From Bog-473 sp963704355 (GTDB taxonomy: Bacteria; Actinomycetota; Acidimicrobiia; Acidimicrobiales; RAAP-2), in NCBI GenBank assembly GCA_963704355.1, contig OY969891.1, positions 3,224,001 through 3,288,000 on the forward strand: DNA of 64,000 bases, written 5' to 3'. The position numbers were made by a program, and so were the translations under genes. A model generated the notes under the pieces. The model made no database searches, was not told where the DNA came from, and saw only the letters and a list, made by a program, of their open reading frames with translations. Below, in pieces: positions 27,364 to 38,739 of the stretch. Each line of letters begins with the position of its first letter. Positions within the stretch are counted from its first letter, which is position 1.

Positions 27364-28134
27364 TCAGCCCACGCCGCCCGAGGGTTGGGCCGTGGTGCCT
27401 CCGTCGACGACAAAGGTCTGCCCGGTCACCCACGAGGACGCGTCGGACGCCAGGAAGAGCGCGGCGGTCGCCACATCGTCGGGCACGCCGAGCCGGCGCA
27501 GAGGAATGTGGGCCGCGATGCGCTCCTCGCCCGGGCCCTCCCACAGGGCGGCGGCGAGGCGCGTCTTCACCAGTCCGGGGGCCAGGGCATTGACCCGCAC
27601 GTGCGGGGCGAGCTCGAACGAGAGTTGCCGGGTGATGTGGAGGACGGCCGCCTTGGTCACGTTGTACCACCCGATGCCGGGCTCCACCCCAAGGCCACCG
27701 ATGGACGCGACGTTGATCACCGAGCCCCGTAATCCGGCCTTGACCGCGGCGGCGGTCCACACGAGGACGGACAGCTGGTTGACTTCGAAGGTCTTCTGGG
27801 CGCGCACCAGATCGATATCGATCATGGGCCCGAAGTAGGGATTGGTCCCGGCGTTGTTGACGAGGATGTCGATGCCCCCGAAGCGGTCGACGGTGTCGGC
27901 CACGCACGCTGCGGCGTCCTCGGGCCGCCCCACGTGTGCGGTGCGCCAGCCGATCCGCTCTTCGGGCGCCCCCGCCGCCACCAAACCCTTCGCCGACTCG
28001 GCCAGGTCCTGAGCCGTGCGCGACGAGATCATGACGTTGGCACCGGCCTCCACGAACCGTCCGGCCATGGCCAGGCCGATGCCGCGGCTCCCCCCGGTGA
28101 TCAGCGCCGTCTTTCCCTTCAGTTCGAGCTCCAT
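27364..28134 (-). CDS. SDR-family oxidoreductase
   Basis: Classical short-chain dehydrogenase/reductase of 256 aa. Cofactor motif TGGSRGIG (13-20), NNAG (93-96), catalytic Ser144, Tyr157 and Lys161 (WYNVTK), and PG-motif LAPGLVKT. The basic SRT after strand beta-2 suggests NADP(H). It ends 41 bp before the ECF41 promoter and reads the same way, so it may run through into the CMD-sigma pair. The substrate cannot be read. Confidence 0.92.
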   Translation of the reverse strand: MELELKGKTALITGGSRGIGLAMAGRFVEAGANVMISSRTAQDLAESAKGLVAAGAPEERIGWRTAHVGRPEDAAACVADTVDRFGGIDILVNNAGTNPYFGPMIDIDLVRAQKTFEVNQLSVLVWTAAAVKAGLRGSVINVASIGGLGVEPGIGWYNVTKAAVLHITRQLSFELAPHVRVNALAPGLVKTRLAAALWEGPGEERIAAHIPLRRLGVPDDVATAALFLASDASSWVTGQTFVVDGGTTAQPSGGVG

Positions 28135-28215
28135 AGGCCCGAGCCTTGCACGGGGCGCAACCGGGCCCGGCCTCGCCGGCACCCAGCTGCAGCGGCGAGC
28201 CCTAGCATCGCCACG

Positions 28216-30290
<2,075 letters not shown>

Positions 30291-30294
<4 letters not shown>

Positions 30295-31136
30295 GTGACG
30301 ACGCCTTCGTAGAGCAGACCAGGCGCGAGGCCGAGGATGGAAGCGACAACGAACCCATGAACGGCACCCCGGGCGCAACCGCAGACGGCAGCGCCACCGC
30401 GGAGGAGCTCCACTCAGAGAGCAGTGAGCGAGCCAGCACAGCGACAGACCCCGGCCGTCTCGTCCGACGCTCGGCACGACGGAGAGAACGCATCCCGACC
30501 GCGGGCGGCTCGACCCTGCACCTCTTGGTGCTTTCGTCGACCCTGGAGGACACCACCGTCGTCGACCTGGCCACCCGTACCGTCATGCGCGTCCGCGTGC
30601 CCTGGCCCGAGGGGCACGAGCCTGACATCAGCGCGTTCGACGTCGTGGAGGTGACGCTGGCGCCCGATCCCGAGCGCGACGACCTGGCCCAGCCCGAGGC
30701 GACGACGGTGGCAGACCTCCCGCGCCACGTGGGCACGCTCCGAGGGCGTCGCGTGCGCAAGCTCCTGCGTCGCATGGTGGCGACGCCCGACGGCCCACTC
30801 CTCGGGTTCCCTGGGGCTTCGGCCCCGTACTGGGAGTTCCGGGGCTTCCGTCCCTCGGTAGCCCTCATTGAGCCCACCCGCAGCCCTCAGCTGATCCGAC
30901 GGTCCGCCGACGGCACCACCTGGGTCCGCTTCGGCTGGGACCGCGACGACGTCTGGCTCCCGGTCGAGGACCGCCATGCCGCCCGGGCGCTCGACGCCGC
31001 ACGGCGAGAACGCCTGAGCGGCAAGAGCTTGTCCGCGGCCTTGGGCTTCGAGCCGCAGTACCTGCTGGTGACCGTCAGCCCCCCGCGCGACGGCCACTGC
31101 TACAAGGTGTGTGCTGCCGTGCTCCCCCGCGGCTGA
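30291..31136 (+). CDS. Conserved hypothetical protein with a disordered N-terminus
   Basis: A 281-aa protein translationally coupled to the DUF255 gene (GTGA). Residues 1-60 are acidic and low complexity. From ~residue 70 there is a folded region with HLLVLSSTLEDTTVVDLATRTVMRVRVPWP, then a basic helix RGRRVRKLLRRMV, and WEFRGFRPSVALIEP. No known domain or membrane segment recognised. Confidence 0.75.
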
Positions 31137-31198
31137 CGGGCGGGGAAGCGCTTCCGCAACGCCGCCGATCTCCTCCCGCGCCGACTCTCGGGGCCGGG

Positions 31199-31870
31199 CT
31201 AGCGCCCGAGCTTGCCCCCGGCGAGGTCCTCGGCCATGGCCCACCCGAACGTGACGAGCCGGTCGCCCTTGACCTGGTCGAACCCACCGAAATGCGAGTC
31301 GACGCCCTCGGGGATCTTGACCTTGGGGGCGAAGAAGTCGAGGCCGCCGACCACCGAGCCGTCGCCCTTGAGGACGAAGGTGCGGTCGTCGAGGCGGCTC
31401 TCGCAACCGAAGCGCTTGGCCAGGCGGCGGGCCCAGGCACGCTCCTCGCCCGAGGACTTGTGGCCGGGGAAGGGCACCACGTCCTGGAGGCCGCTGAACG
31501 CACGAAACCCCTCCGGTGCCATCAACCGGGTCCCGAGCAGGACGTCCTCGTCCGGGAAGGCGAGGAGGGCCCGGCGGTACTGGTCGCCCATGATGCTCTT
31601 CAGCGCCGCCTCCGCCCGCGAGGTCCGATCGACCAGGGCCAGCCCGACCAGCAGCGACGGCGTCCCGCCGATGCGCTCGAGGGTGCAGAACGAGTAGCCG
31701 CGGAGCTTGTTGCCCTCGCGGGCCTGGGTGACGAGAACCCAGGCCTCACGCTCTTTCGAAAGGAAACCGATGTCGAACCCGGGGGTCTGATCTCCGCAGA
31801 GATCCGCCATCTCCACGAGCTCAGTATCACTGAGCGCAGTGCAATCCTTGGTGCTCACTACGATCGGCAT
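31199..31870 (-). CDS. Conserved hypothetical protein
   Basis: A 223-aa soluble protein without recognised domain. An N-terminal segment (STKDCTALSDTELVEMADL), a possible GNAT-like strand pair (REAWVLVTQ, RGYSFCTLER) and a repeatedly charged C-terminus. The ATG is preceded by a promoter whose -10 ends only 6 nt upstream, so its mRNA is probably leaderless. It converges with the gene at 30291; GGAAGCGCTTCC (31144-31155) lies between them. Confidence 0.75.
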   Translation of the reverse strand: MPIVVSTKDCTALSDTELVEMADLCGDQTPGFDIGFLSKEREAWVLVTQAREGNKLRGYSFCTLERIGGTPSLLVGLALVDRTSRAEAALKSIMGDQYRRALLAFPDEDVLLGTRLMAPEGFRAFSGLQDVVPFPGHKSSGEERAWARRLAKRFGCESRLDDRTFVLKGDGSVVGGLDFFAPKVKIPEGVDSHFGGFDQVKGDRLVTFGWAMAEDLAGGKLGR

Positions 31871-31876
31871 GGACTA

Positions 31877-31907
31877 ATTCTACTGGTTGCGGTCGGGACC
31901 TTCCCAA
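31877..31907 (-). promoter_or_regulatory. Candidate promoter for a leaderless transcript
   Basis: On the minus strand, -35-like TTGGGA (31907-31902), 19-bp spacer, -10 TAGAAT (31882-31877). The start codon is at 31870, where transcription should begin. No Shine-Dalgarno is present, as expected for a leaderless mRNA. Confidence 0.45.
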
Positions 31908-32013
31908 CCAGGTCGGGATCGCGGTGCCACGAACCGATCGGGTTTCTGGTCTAAAACTCCTGTTCAGACCTAAAAATCGGCCTTCTCAGGTTTATCGCGC
32001 GGGCGTCACGCTT

Positions 32014-35000
32014 TTAGGACAAGACGGCGCTCTGGCCGAGCAGGCGCTTGAGCTCGCCCACCAGTCCGTTGCGGCAATCGACATTGAACTCGGGCGGCAA
32101 CCGCAGGATCTTCTCGCCGACATGCAACAGCACGGGGGAGGGGCCCGGGTGGCCGCCGAGGACCTCCTTGAGCCCCTCGACCCTCGAGTCGGTCAGGACC
32201 CCGAGCGGCAGCTTTATGTGCAGGTCCTCCTCGCCGCGGTGCAATAGCGGCCGCGAGACCTCCATGCACACGATCTTGGGCTCTTCCTCCCTGGTGTCGA
32301 GACGCCCCTTCACCACCAGGATGACGTCGTTCTCGATCAGCGCGCCGTACTCGGCCATCGTCTTGGGGAACACGAAGACCTCCATCGCCGCCTGGAGGTC
32401 TTCAAGGACGAAACGGGCCATCAGTTCGCCCTTCTTGGTGTACGAGCGGCGTAGATCGGTGACTACGCCGCCCACTGTCCGCACCGGAGAGCGGTCGCCT
32501 GCGCCAGACGCGTCGTCCTCGCGCATGTCCGACAGGGTGCTGTCGGCGTAGCGGGCCAGTGCGGCCTCGAAGCCCATCAAGGGGTGGTCGCTCACGTAGA
32601 GGCCGAGCATCTCCTTCTCGAACGCCAGCCGCTGTGCCTTCTCGAACTCGATGTCCGGAATGACGACTTTCGTCCCTCCCCACGCCGGGTCGGCCTCCTC
32701 CTCCTCGAACACCGAGAACAGCGTCGTAATCCCGAGGTCCTGCTCCCGGCGGCGCTCGAGCGTCCGGTCGACGATCTCGTCGAGCACCAGGGTCAGGCCC
32801 TGACGCGGGTGGCCGACCGAGTCGAAGGCTCCCCCCTTGGCCAACGACTCCATCGTGCGCTTGTTGAGCACCACGGGGTCCACCCGCGCGCAGAAGTCGA
32901 AGATGTCCTCGAAGGGTCCGTTCGCGGCGCGTTCGGCCACGATCCGCTCCACCAGGCCCTCGCCGACGTTGCGTACGGCGGCCAGGCCGAAGACGATCCC
33001 CTGCCGCTCGTGATCTCCGCTGCGGTCGGGCGCGAACTCCACGAGCGAGCGGTTCACGTCGGGCACCAGTACCTCTATCCCCATCGCCCGGCATTCCGCG
33101 AGGTAGACCGCCGTCTTGTCCTTGTTGTCCCTGACCGAGGTGAGCAAGGCGGACATGTATTCGACCGGATAGTGCGCCTTGAGCCACGCCGTCTGGTAGG
33201 CGACGAGCCCGTAGCCGTAGGAGTGCGACTTGTTGAAGGCGTAGTCGGCGAACGGCTCAATGATGTCGAACAGTTGCGTGCCGAGCTGCTCGCCGTAGCC
33301 CTGCTCGATGCAGCCCGCGACGAACTTCTCGCGTTCGGCGGCGATCATGGGGCGGATCTTCTTGCCGCAGGCCTTGCGGAGGTTGTCGGCTTCCTCCAGC
33401 GTGTAGCCGGCGAACTTCTGCGCCACTCGCATGACGGACTCTTGGTAGAGCATCAGCCCGTACGTGTCCTTCAAGATGGGCTCGATGTCCGGGTGCAGGT
33501 AGGTGAGCTCCTTGCGCCCGTTCTTCAGCTCGGGGAAGTCGCGGTGCATGTTGGCCGCCATCGGGCCGGGCCGGTACAGAGCCACCAGGGCGGCGACATC
33601 GTCGAACGACGTGGGCGCCAGGGAGCGCAGGGTCTGGCGCATGGCGCCACCCTCCAACTGGAACACGCCGATGGAGTCCGCCCGGCGGAGCATGGCGAGC
33701 GTCACCTCGTCGTCGAGGGGAACGTCGTCGATGTCGGGGCGCTCCCCCGTCGCCTCCTCGATCCGATCCAAGCTTCGTTCGATCACCGACAGGTTGCGCA
33801 ACCCGAGGAAGTCCATCTTGAGCAGCCCGAGGTCCTCGACACCGTGCATTTCGTACTGGGTGACGATCGGCGCGTCCTCGGGGTTCCCGCCGGCGTCCGG
33901 CTTGCGCTGAATGGGGAGGTAATCGGTCAGCGGGTCGCGTGAGATGACGACGGCCGCGGCGTGGATGCCATCCTGGCGGCGCAGCCCCTCGAGCCCGAGC
34001 GCGACGTCGATGACCTCCTTGGCCTCGGGGTCCGTCTCGTGCATCGTCCGCAGCTCGCCGGCCGACGAGTAGCCGTCCTCGTAGCCGTCGGTCTTCTGCA
34101 GGCAGGCCCGCAACGGCGTGTCTCGGCCCATGATGAGCGGCGGCATGGCCTTCGCGATGCGGTCGCCGACGACGTAGGGCTTGCCCAGCACCCGGGCCGC
34201 GTCACGGACGGCCGCCCGAGCCTTGATCGTCGAGAACGTGATGACCTGGGCCACGCGGTCGCTGCCGTACTTCTCCGCCGCGTAGCGCATGACGTCGGCC
34301 CGGTACCGCTCGTCGAAGTCCATGTCGATGTCGGGCATCTGCTTGCGGCCCGGGTTCAAGAAACGCTCGAAGAGCAAGTCGTAGCGGATGGGATCGAGAT
34401 CCACGATGCGCAAGCAGTACGCCACGCAGCACCCGGCCGCCGAGCCACGTCCCGGGCCTACCCGGATGCCGTTCTCGCGGGCAAAGCGGATCAGATCCCA
34501 CACCACCAGGAAGTACGCGGGAAAGCCCATATCCCCGATCACGCGCAGCTCGAAGTCGAGGCGCGCCACCACCTCGGGCGGCACCGGGTCCCCGTAGCGG
34601 TTCTTCGCCCCCTCGAACGCGAGGTGACGCAGGTAGCCCTGTGCCCGCTCCTCGTAAGTGACGCCCTCGAAGCGCCCGGGCACGGGGAACTCGGGCAGGC
34701 TCGGTTTCCCCAACTCGATCTGGACGTCTGCTCGCTCCGCGATGAGCAGCGTGTTGTCGCACGCCTCTGGGACGTCACGGAAGAGGTAGCGCATCTCGTC
34801 TGCTGTCTTGAGGTAGTGCTCCGTGCCTTCGAACTTGAAACGGTTGGCATCGGACAGCAGAGCCCCGGTCTGGACGCACAAGAGCGCGTCGTGCGCAACG
34901 GCGTCGTGGCGGTGGGTGTAGTGACTGTCGTTGGTGGCGAGCAGCGGCGCGTTGAGCCGCCGGGCGATCTCGATGAGCTGCGGGTTGGTCCGGCGCTGGT

Positions 35001-35589
35001 CGGCCAGCCCGTGGTCCTGCAACTCGACGAAGAGGTTGTCTCGACCGAAGATGTCCTGCAGCCGCGCCGCCCGGCGCTCGGCCTCGGCCTCGTTGCCGGC
35101 GAGAAGGGCCTGGAGCACGACGCCGCCGAGGCACCCGGTGGTCCCGATCAGCCCGCTGTGGTGACGCTCCAGCAGCTCCCAGTCCAGGCGCGGCTTGTAG
35201 TAGTAGCCCTCGAGGTAGGCGGCGGACGAGAGCTGCATGAGGTTGCGGTAGCCCTCGACCGTCTCGGCCAGCAGCGTGAGGTGGTAGTAGAGCTTCTGGC
35301 CACCCTCGACATCGCCGCCCGTGTCGTCCACCCGGCCTCGGCGCACCGGCCGTTCGTGCCGGGACTCCCCCGCCATGTAGGCCTCCGTGCCGATGATCGG
35401 GACGATGCCCTGCTCCCGGCACGCCTTGTAGAAGTCGAGGACCCCGTACATGTTCCCGTGGTCGGTGATGCCCAGCGCCGGCTGCCCGTCGGCGGCGGCG
35501 GCGGTGACCAGGTCTCCGACACGCGCTGCGCCGTCGAGCATGGAGAACTCGGTGTGCGTGTGCAGATGCGTAAACGACCGCTCCGACAC
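32014..35589 (-). CDS. dnaE: DNA polymerase III subunit alpha
   Basis: Replicative polymerase (DnaE1 type), 1191 aa. In order: N-terminal PHP domain (HLHTHTEFSMLDG, GITDHGNMYG), catalytic palm with PDIDMDFDERYRADVMRY (two catalytic Asp), the PxGRGSAAG block, finger helices, helix-hairpin-helix (FNKSHSYGYGLVAYQTAWLKAHYP) and OB-fold (VRTVGGVVTDLRR). GTG 35589 has AAAGGAGG 4 nt upstream; an in-frame TTG at 35613 precedes that site and is less likely. Confidence 0.97.
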   Translation of the reverse strand: MSERSFTHLHTHTEFSMLDGAARVGDLVTAAAADGQPALGITDHGNMYGVLDFYKACREQGIVPIIGTEAYMAGESRHERPVRRGRVDDTGGDVEGGQKLYYHLTLLAETVEGYRNLMQLSSAAYLEGYYYKPRLDWELLERHHSGLIGTTGCLGGVVLQALLAGNEAEAERRAARLQDIFGRDNLFVELQDHGLADQRRTNPQLIEIARRLNAPLLATNDSHYTHRHDAVAHDALLCVQTGALLSDANRFKFEGTEHYLKTADEMRYLFRDVPEACDNTLLIAERADVQIELGKPSLPEFPVPGRFEGVTYEERAQGYLRHLAFEGAKNRYGDPVPPEVVARLDFELRVIGDMGFPAYFLVVWDLIRFARENGIRVGPGRGSAAGCCVAYCLRIVDLDPIRYDLLFERFLNPGRKQMPDIDMDFDERYRADVMRYAAEKYGSDRVAQVITFSTIKARAAVRDAARVLGKPYVVGDRIAKAMPPLIMGRDTPLRACLQKTDGYEDGYSSAGELRTMHETDPEAKEVIDVALGLEGLRRQDGIHAAAVVISRDPLTDYLPIQRKPDAGGNPEDAPIVTQYEMHGVEDLGLLKMDFLGLRNLSVIERSLDRIEEATGERPDIDDVPLDDEVTLAMLRRADSIGVFQLEGGAMRQTLRSLAPTSFDDVAALVALYRPGPMAANMHRDFPELKNGRKELTYLHPDIEPILKDTYGLMLYQESVMRVAQKFAGYTLEEADNLRKACGKKIRPMIAAEREKFVAGCIEQGYGEQLGTQLFDIIEPFADYAFNKSHSYGYGLVAYQTAWLKAHYPVEYMSALLTSVRDNKDKTAVYLAECRAMGIEVLVPDVNRSLVEFAPDRSGDHERQGIVFGLAAVRNVGEGLVERIVAERAANGPFEDIFDFCARVDPVVLNKRTMESLAKGGAFDSVGHPRQGLTLVLDEIVDRTLERRREQDLGITTLFSVFEEEEADPAWGGTKVVIPDIEFEKAQRLAFEKEMLGLYVSDHPLMGFEAALARYADSTLSDMREDDASGAGDRSPVRTVGGVVTDLRRSYTKKGELMARFVLEDLQAAMEVFVFPKTMAEYGALIENDVILVVKGRLDTREEEPKIVCMEVSRPLLHRGEEDLHIKLPLGVLTDSRVEGLKEVLGGHPGPSPVLLHVGEKILRLPPEFNVDCRNGLVGELKRLLGQSAVLS

Positions 35590-35648
35590 CGGCCCTCCTT
35601 TCGCCACGTTCAAACTTACACCGATGTCATTCCCCCGGGGACCGCAAT

Positions 35649-36320
35649 CTAGTGCTCGGCGGGGAGCCGGACGACGACCGCACCACTCACCTTGTCATGA
35701 AGGGTCTGGCGCTGCGCGTCCCAGAGGGGAAAGAGCATGTCGAGGGCCCAGAGGACGCCGAGCAGGAGCGACAGGAAGAACAGCAACTGGAGCACCCCTT
35801 CGATCAGCGCCCGTCCGAGGGCACGGCCGTAGCCGAGCGCGCCCAAGGTCTGGTCCCGCACCGCCCGCACCCCAACGGCCATCATGCCGAGCGTCTGGCC
35901 CCGGCGCCCGCCACATGACACGGTGCCGTAGACGACCCACAGCACCGCGGAGATGACGAAGGGCAAGAGGGAGAACCTTCTGTGGCGTGCGCCGCGGCTC
36001 GCCATATACCGCAAATGGATGTCGAGGGCATGTGTGTGGCGGAACAAGAGGACCAGAACCAGCGAGACGACGGCGAAGAGCACGAGGTCGATGAGGTAAC
36101 CGCCTGCTCGCGTCCCCCACGATGCAAAGGCGCCGCTCCGCGGTGTGGGCGGTCGCGGAGCGGAGCCCGGGGGCGGGTACGTCGACGTCGGAAACGCGGG
36201 TGGAGCTGTCGGGGAAGACGGCGCCGGCGACGCTGGCGGAGGCGGTGCGTTGCCAGGGAAGGCCGGCGGGCCTCCGGCACCCGGTTCGACGCCAGACGTG
36301 GCGGCCGGCTCTTCGCTCAC
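35649..36320 (-). CDS. RDD-family membrane protein
   Basis: A 223-aa protein with a ~75-residue Pro/Ala/Ser-rich cytosolic N-terminus and an RDD domain: WGTRAGGYLIDLVLFAVVSLVL (Arg and Asp of the RDD motif), a second helix LLPFVISAVLWVVYG and a third LLFFLSLLLGVLWAL, ending in TLHDKVSGAVVV. GTG 36320 follows GGAGGG with 6-nt spacing. It follows the Bpa gene on the same strand. Function uncertain; some RDD proteins act in transport. Confidence 0.88.
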   Translation of the reverse strand: MSEEPAATSGVEPGAGGPPAFPGNAPPPPASPAPSSPTAPPAFPTSTYPPPGSAPRPPTPRSGAFASWGTRAGGYLIDLVLFAVVSLVLVLLFRHTHALDIHLRYMASRGARHRRFSLLPFVISAVLWVVYGTVSCGGRRGQTLGMMAVGVRAVRDQTLGALGYGRALGRALIEGVLQLLFFLSLLLGVLWALDMLFPLWDAQRQTLHDKVSGAVVVRLPAEH

Positions 36321-36366
36321 TGACTGCCCTCCGGCAGGTCGGCCACGATGCCGGAGCGTCCCACGC

Positions 36367-36900
36367 TCAGAGGTACGCCCCCGTTCGGCCCGTCTCGCCC
36401 GCCGAGGGCAGCCCACGCTGGCGCATCTCTTCGAGTTGGGCCCGAGCGGCCATCTGCTGGGACATCAGCGTGGCCTGGATGCCGTGGAAGAGTCCCTCGA
36501 GCCACCCGACGAGCTGCGCCTGGGCGATCCGCAGCTCGGCGTCGCTCGGCGTCTCCGAGTCGAACGGCAGCGCCAGCGACTCGAGCTCCTGAACGAGGTC
36601 AGGCGACAAGCCATCGGACAGATCGCGGATCGATTGCTCGTAGATCTCGCGCAGCCGCACCCTGCTCTTGTCGTCGAGCGGCGCCGCGCGCACCTCGTCG
36701 AGCAACGTCTTCACCATCGAGCCGATGCGCAGGACCTTGGCGGGTTCGTTCACCGACTCCGTCTGCGGCTTGTCCGGCGTGTCGCCGCCCGTACCCGCGT
36801 CGCGTACTCCCCCGGCGAGGATCTCGTCGGGGGAGACGGCGGCCGGTCCCTCACCCCCTGCAGCGCTCTCTGCCCCGCTCGATATCGCGTCGTTGGTCAC
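36367..36900 (-). CDS. bpa: Bacterial proteasome activator Bpa/PafE (DUF2587)
   Basis: ATP-independent ring that opens the 20S proteasome gate and helps degrade unfolded proteins. It is 177 aa: a disordered first ~50 residues, then the four-helix core (RIGSMVKTLLDEVRAAPLDD, LSPDLVQELESLALPF, VGWLEGLFHGIQATL) and a C-terminal GAYL comparable to the GQYL docking motif of mycobacterial Bpa, where the penultimate Tyr inserts into proteasome pockets. It implies that proteasome subunit genes exist elsewhere in the genome. Confidence 0.9.
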   Translation of the reverse strand: MTNDAISSGAESAAGGEGPAAVSPDEILAGGVRDAGTGGDTPDKPQTESVNEPAKVLRIGSMVKTLLDEVRAAPLDDKSRVRLREIYEQSIRDLSDGLSPDLVQELESLALPFDSETPSDAELRIAQAQLVGWLEGLFHGIQATLMSQQMAARAQLEEMRQRGLPSAGETGRTGAYL

Positions 36901-36997
36901 GTCACTCGTCCCGCTTTCCGTAGGCGCCGGACCTCGAGCCGGTGCGCCACCGCACCCTGGCGGCTCGACCCATTGTTGCCACTCGGCAGGCGAGCCG

Positions 36998-38188
36998 TCA
37001 CGTGGCCTGCCATCCGAGCAAGGGGACCAGCATCTCGTCCGCGGTCAACGAACCGTGCCGGCCTTTCAGACGCAGCTCCCCGGTGTCGGCCGGGTCGAGA
37101 AAGGCGGTCGGCGCGAACGGGACGAGAGCCACGTCGCCCAGACGGGCGGCGACAACGGAGGACGGCACGCCGCCCAGCCAGCCGTCGTCGATGATCTCCT
37201 CTTTGGTCCGCACCCAGGCCACGTCGCCGTGCATCTCGGTGGCGGTCTCTACGAGGTCGGCCGCCGCGCCGGTCCGGGCGTGAAGCCAGCGGAACCGCCC
37301 CTCCCCGCTGATCAGGGTGACGTCGTTCATGATGTCGGCGCCCAGCACCTCTACGGAGCTGCCGACCTCGACCTGTCCGTGGTCGGCCGTCACGACCAGG
37401 ACCGCACCAGGCGGCAACACGTCGAGCACGTCGGCCACGAGGCGGTCGGCCACGCGTAGCTCGTCGTCGTAGAACTCGCCAAGGCCTTCCGCGTGCGCCA
37501 CCCGGTCGATCCCCTCGTAATAGGCGTAGATGAACGGCGCGCCCGTCGAGGCGAGCTGTCGCACCGCCGTGACGAGCCCCGCCGCCGTGTGCCAGGGGTG
37601 GAGGTCGACCCGCCCGAGGTGGGCGGCGGTGAACCCCGTGGGCCCGTAGTCGGAGCGGGTCACCACCGGGACGAGCCCGGTCGCGCCGGGAAAGGACGGG
37701 AACGGCTGGAACACGTGCGCAGGCACTCGCATGCGAGCGTCCGCCCCCCGCACCGACCACTGCAGGACGTTCATCACCTCACCGTCGAGGGCGATCCGGT
37801 AGCCCACCACACCGTGCTCGGCCGGCACCTTGCCGGTGACCAACGTCGTCAGCGCGCACGCCGTCGTGCTCGGGGCCACCGTGGTGATGGCGCCGCCCGA
37901 GCCCGACGACAGCATCGGAGCGAACGCGCGGCGCTCACGCAGCTGCTCGGCTCCGAGCCCGTCGACGACCAGGAGGACGATCTGGTCCGCCTCCTGCACC
38001 GGCGCCGGGATCCAGGGCGCCAAGGTGGCCGATTCGGGATCGGCGAGATGCCCCAGCAACGAGGGCACGACCTTGTGCAGGCACGGACCTTCCCAGTCCG
38101 GCAAGAGGGGTGTGGGCCCAACGTCCTCGCTCCCGGGATGTGGGTCCGGCACCGCTGCCTGGGCCTGGGCCGCCGCGCCGTCGCTCAC
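36998..38188 (-). CDS. Alkaline-phosphatase-superfamily phosphodiesterase/pyrophosphatase
   Basis: A 396-aa type I phosphodiesterase/nucleotide-pyrophosphatase-like enzyme. Metal and nucleophile sites are LLVVDGLGAEQL (Asp76), VAPSTTACALTT (nucleophile Thr108), YYEGIDRVAHAEG (Asp/His) and VTADHGQVEVG (Asp-His). No signal peptide, so probably cytosolic. Substrate unknown. It is separated from bpa by 97 bp and is divergent from the Rrf2 regulator. Confidence 0.9.
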   Translation of the reverse strand: MSDGAAAQAQAAVPDPHPGSEDVGPTPLLPDWEGPCLHKVVPSLLGHLADPESATLAPWIPAPVQEADQIVLLVVDGLGAEQLRERRAFAPMLSSGSGGAITTVAPSTTACALTTLVTGKVPAEHGVVGYRIALDGEVMNVLQWSVRGADARMRVPAHVFQPFPSFPGATGLVPVVTRSDYGPTGFTAAHLGRVDLHPWHTAAGLVTAVRQLASTGAPFIYAYYEGIDRVAHAEGLGEFYDDELRVADRLVADVLDVLPPGAVLVVTADHGQVEVGSSVEVLGADIMNDVTLISGEGRFRWLHARTGAAADLVETATEMHGDVAWVRTKEEIIDDGWLGGVPSSVVAARLGDVALVPFAPTAFLDPADTGELRLKGRHGSLTADEMLVPLLGWQAT

Positions 38189-38252
38189 GGGGACCCACCC
38201 TACGACCCCGACACCCCCTCCAGCGGCGTTGTGCCCGGTAGGATCGGGTGTC

Positions 38253-38687
38253 GTGAGAGTTTCAACTCGGGGTGACTACGCCAGCAGGGCACTCCTGTCG
38301 CTGGCTCTCCACGGCGCTGAGACGCCCACCTCCGTGCGGGACATCGCCGAGCGGACGGGACTCCCACAGCCGTATCTGGAGCAGATCTTGCTGGCACTGA
38401 AGGGAGCCGGGCTCGTCCGCTCAAAGCGCGGCGTCGGCGGCGGCTACGTGCTGGCCCGGCCGCCCGAGGAGATCTCACTGGCCCAAATCGTCTCGGCGGT
38501 GGACGGCCCGATCGCAGCCGGCGACTTCGGCGAGCCCCACGCCAACGGTGCCTGCGACCACGAGGGACAATGCGTCCTGCTGGCCGTCTGGGCCGACGTC
38601 GGCGAGACGATCCGCACCCATCTGCAGTCGTACAGCTTGGCCGACATGGTCGCCCGCGCCCAGGGGAACGTCGCCGCCGCCGTTTGA
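38253..38687 (+). CDS. Rrf2-family transcriptional regulator
   Basis: A 144-aa winged-helix regulator: VSTRGDYASRALLSLALHG, HTH SVRDIAERTGLPQPYLEQILLALKGAGLVRSKRGVGGGY (residues 27-65). Fe-S-type Rrf2 proteins have three Cys; here only Cys101 and Cys107 remain (CDHEGQC) and the third position is Trp113. A -10-like TAGGAT (38239-38244) ends 8 nt before GTG 38253, suggesting leaderless translation. Target genes are not evident. Confidence 0.9.
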   Translation: MRVSTRGDYASRALLSLALHGAETPTSVRDIAERTGLPQPYLEQILLALKGAGLVRSKRGVGGGYVLARPPEEISLAQIVSAVDGPIAAGDFGEPHANGACDHEGQCVLLAVWADVGETIRTHLQSYSLADMVARAQGNVAAAV

Positions 38688-38739
38688 GGGTCCTGGCGGC
38701 GCCGAACGCCCAACCCCCACAGGGATCCGACCGGCGCGA

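Noticed and set aside
27934..28215. N-terminal extension of the DUF255 protein
   Set aside because: It runs antisense through the SDR gene; the conserved family N-terminus begins at GTG 28216.
31144..31155. GGAAGCGCTTCC palindrome between convergent genes
   Set aside because: Without a loop it cannot form a good terminator; kept only as a note.
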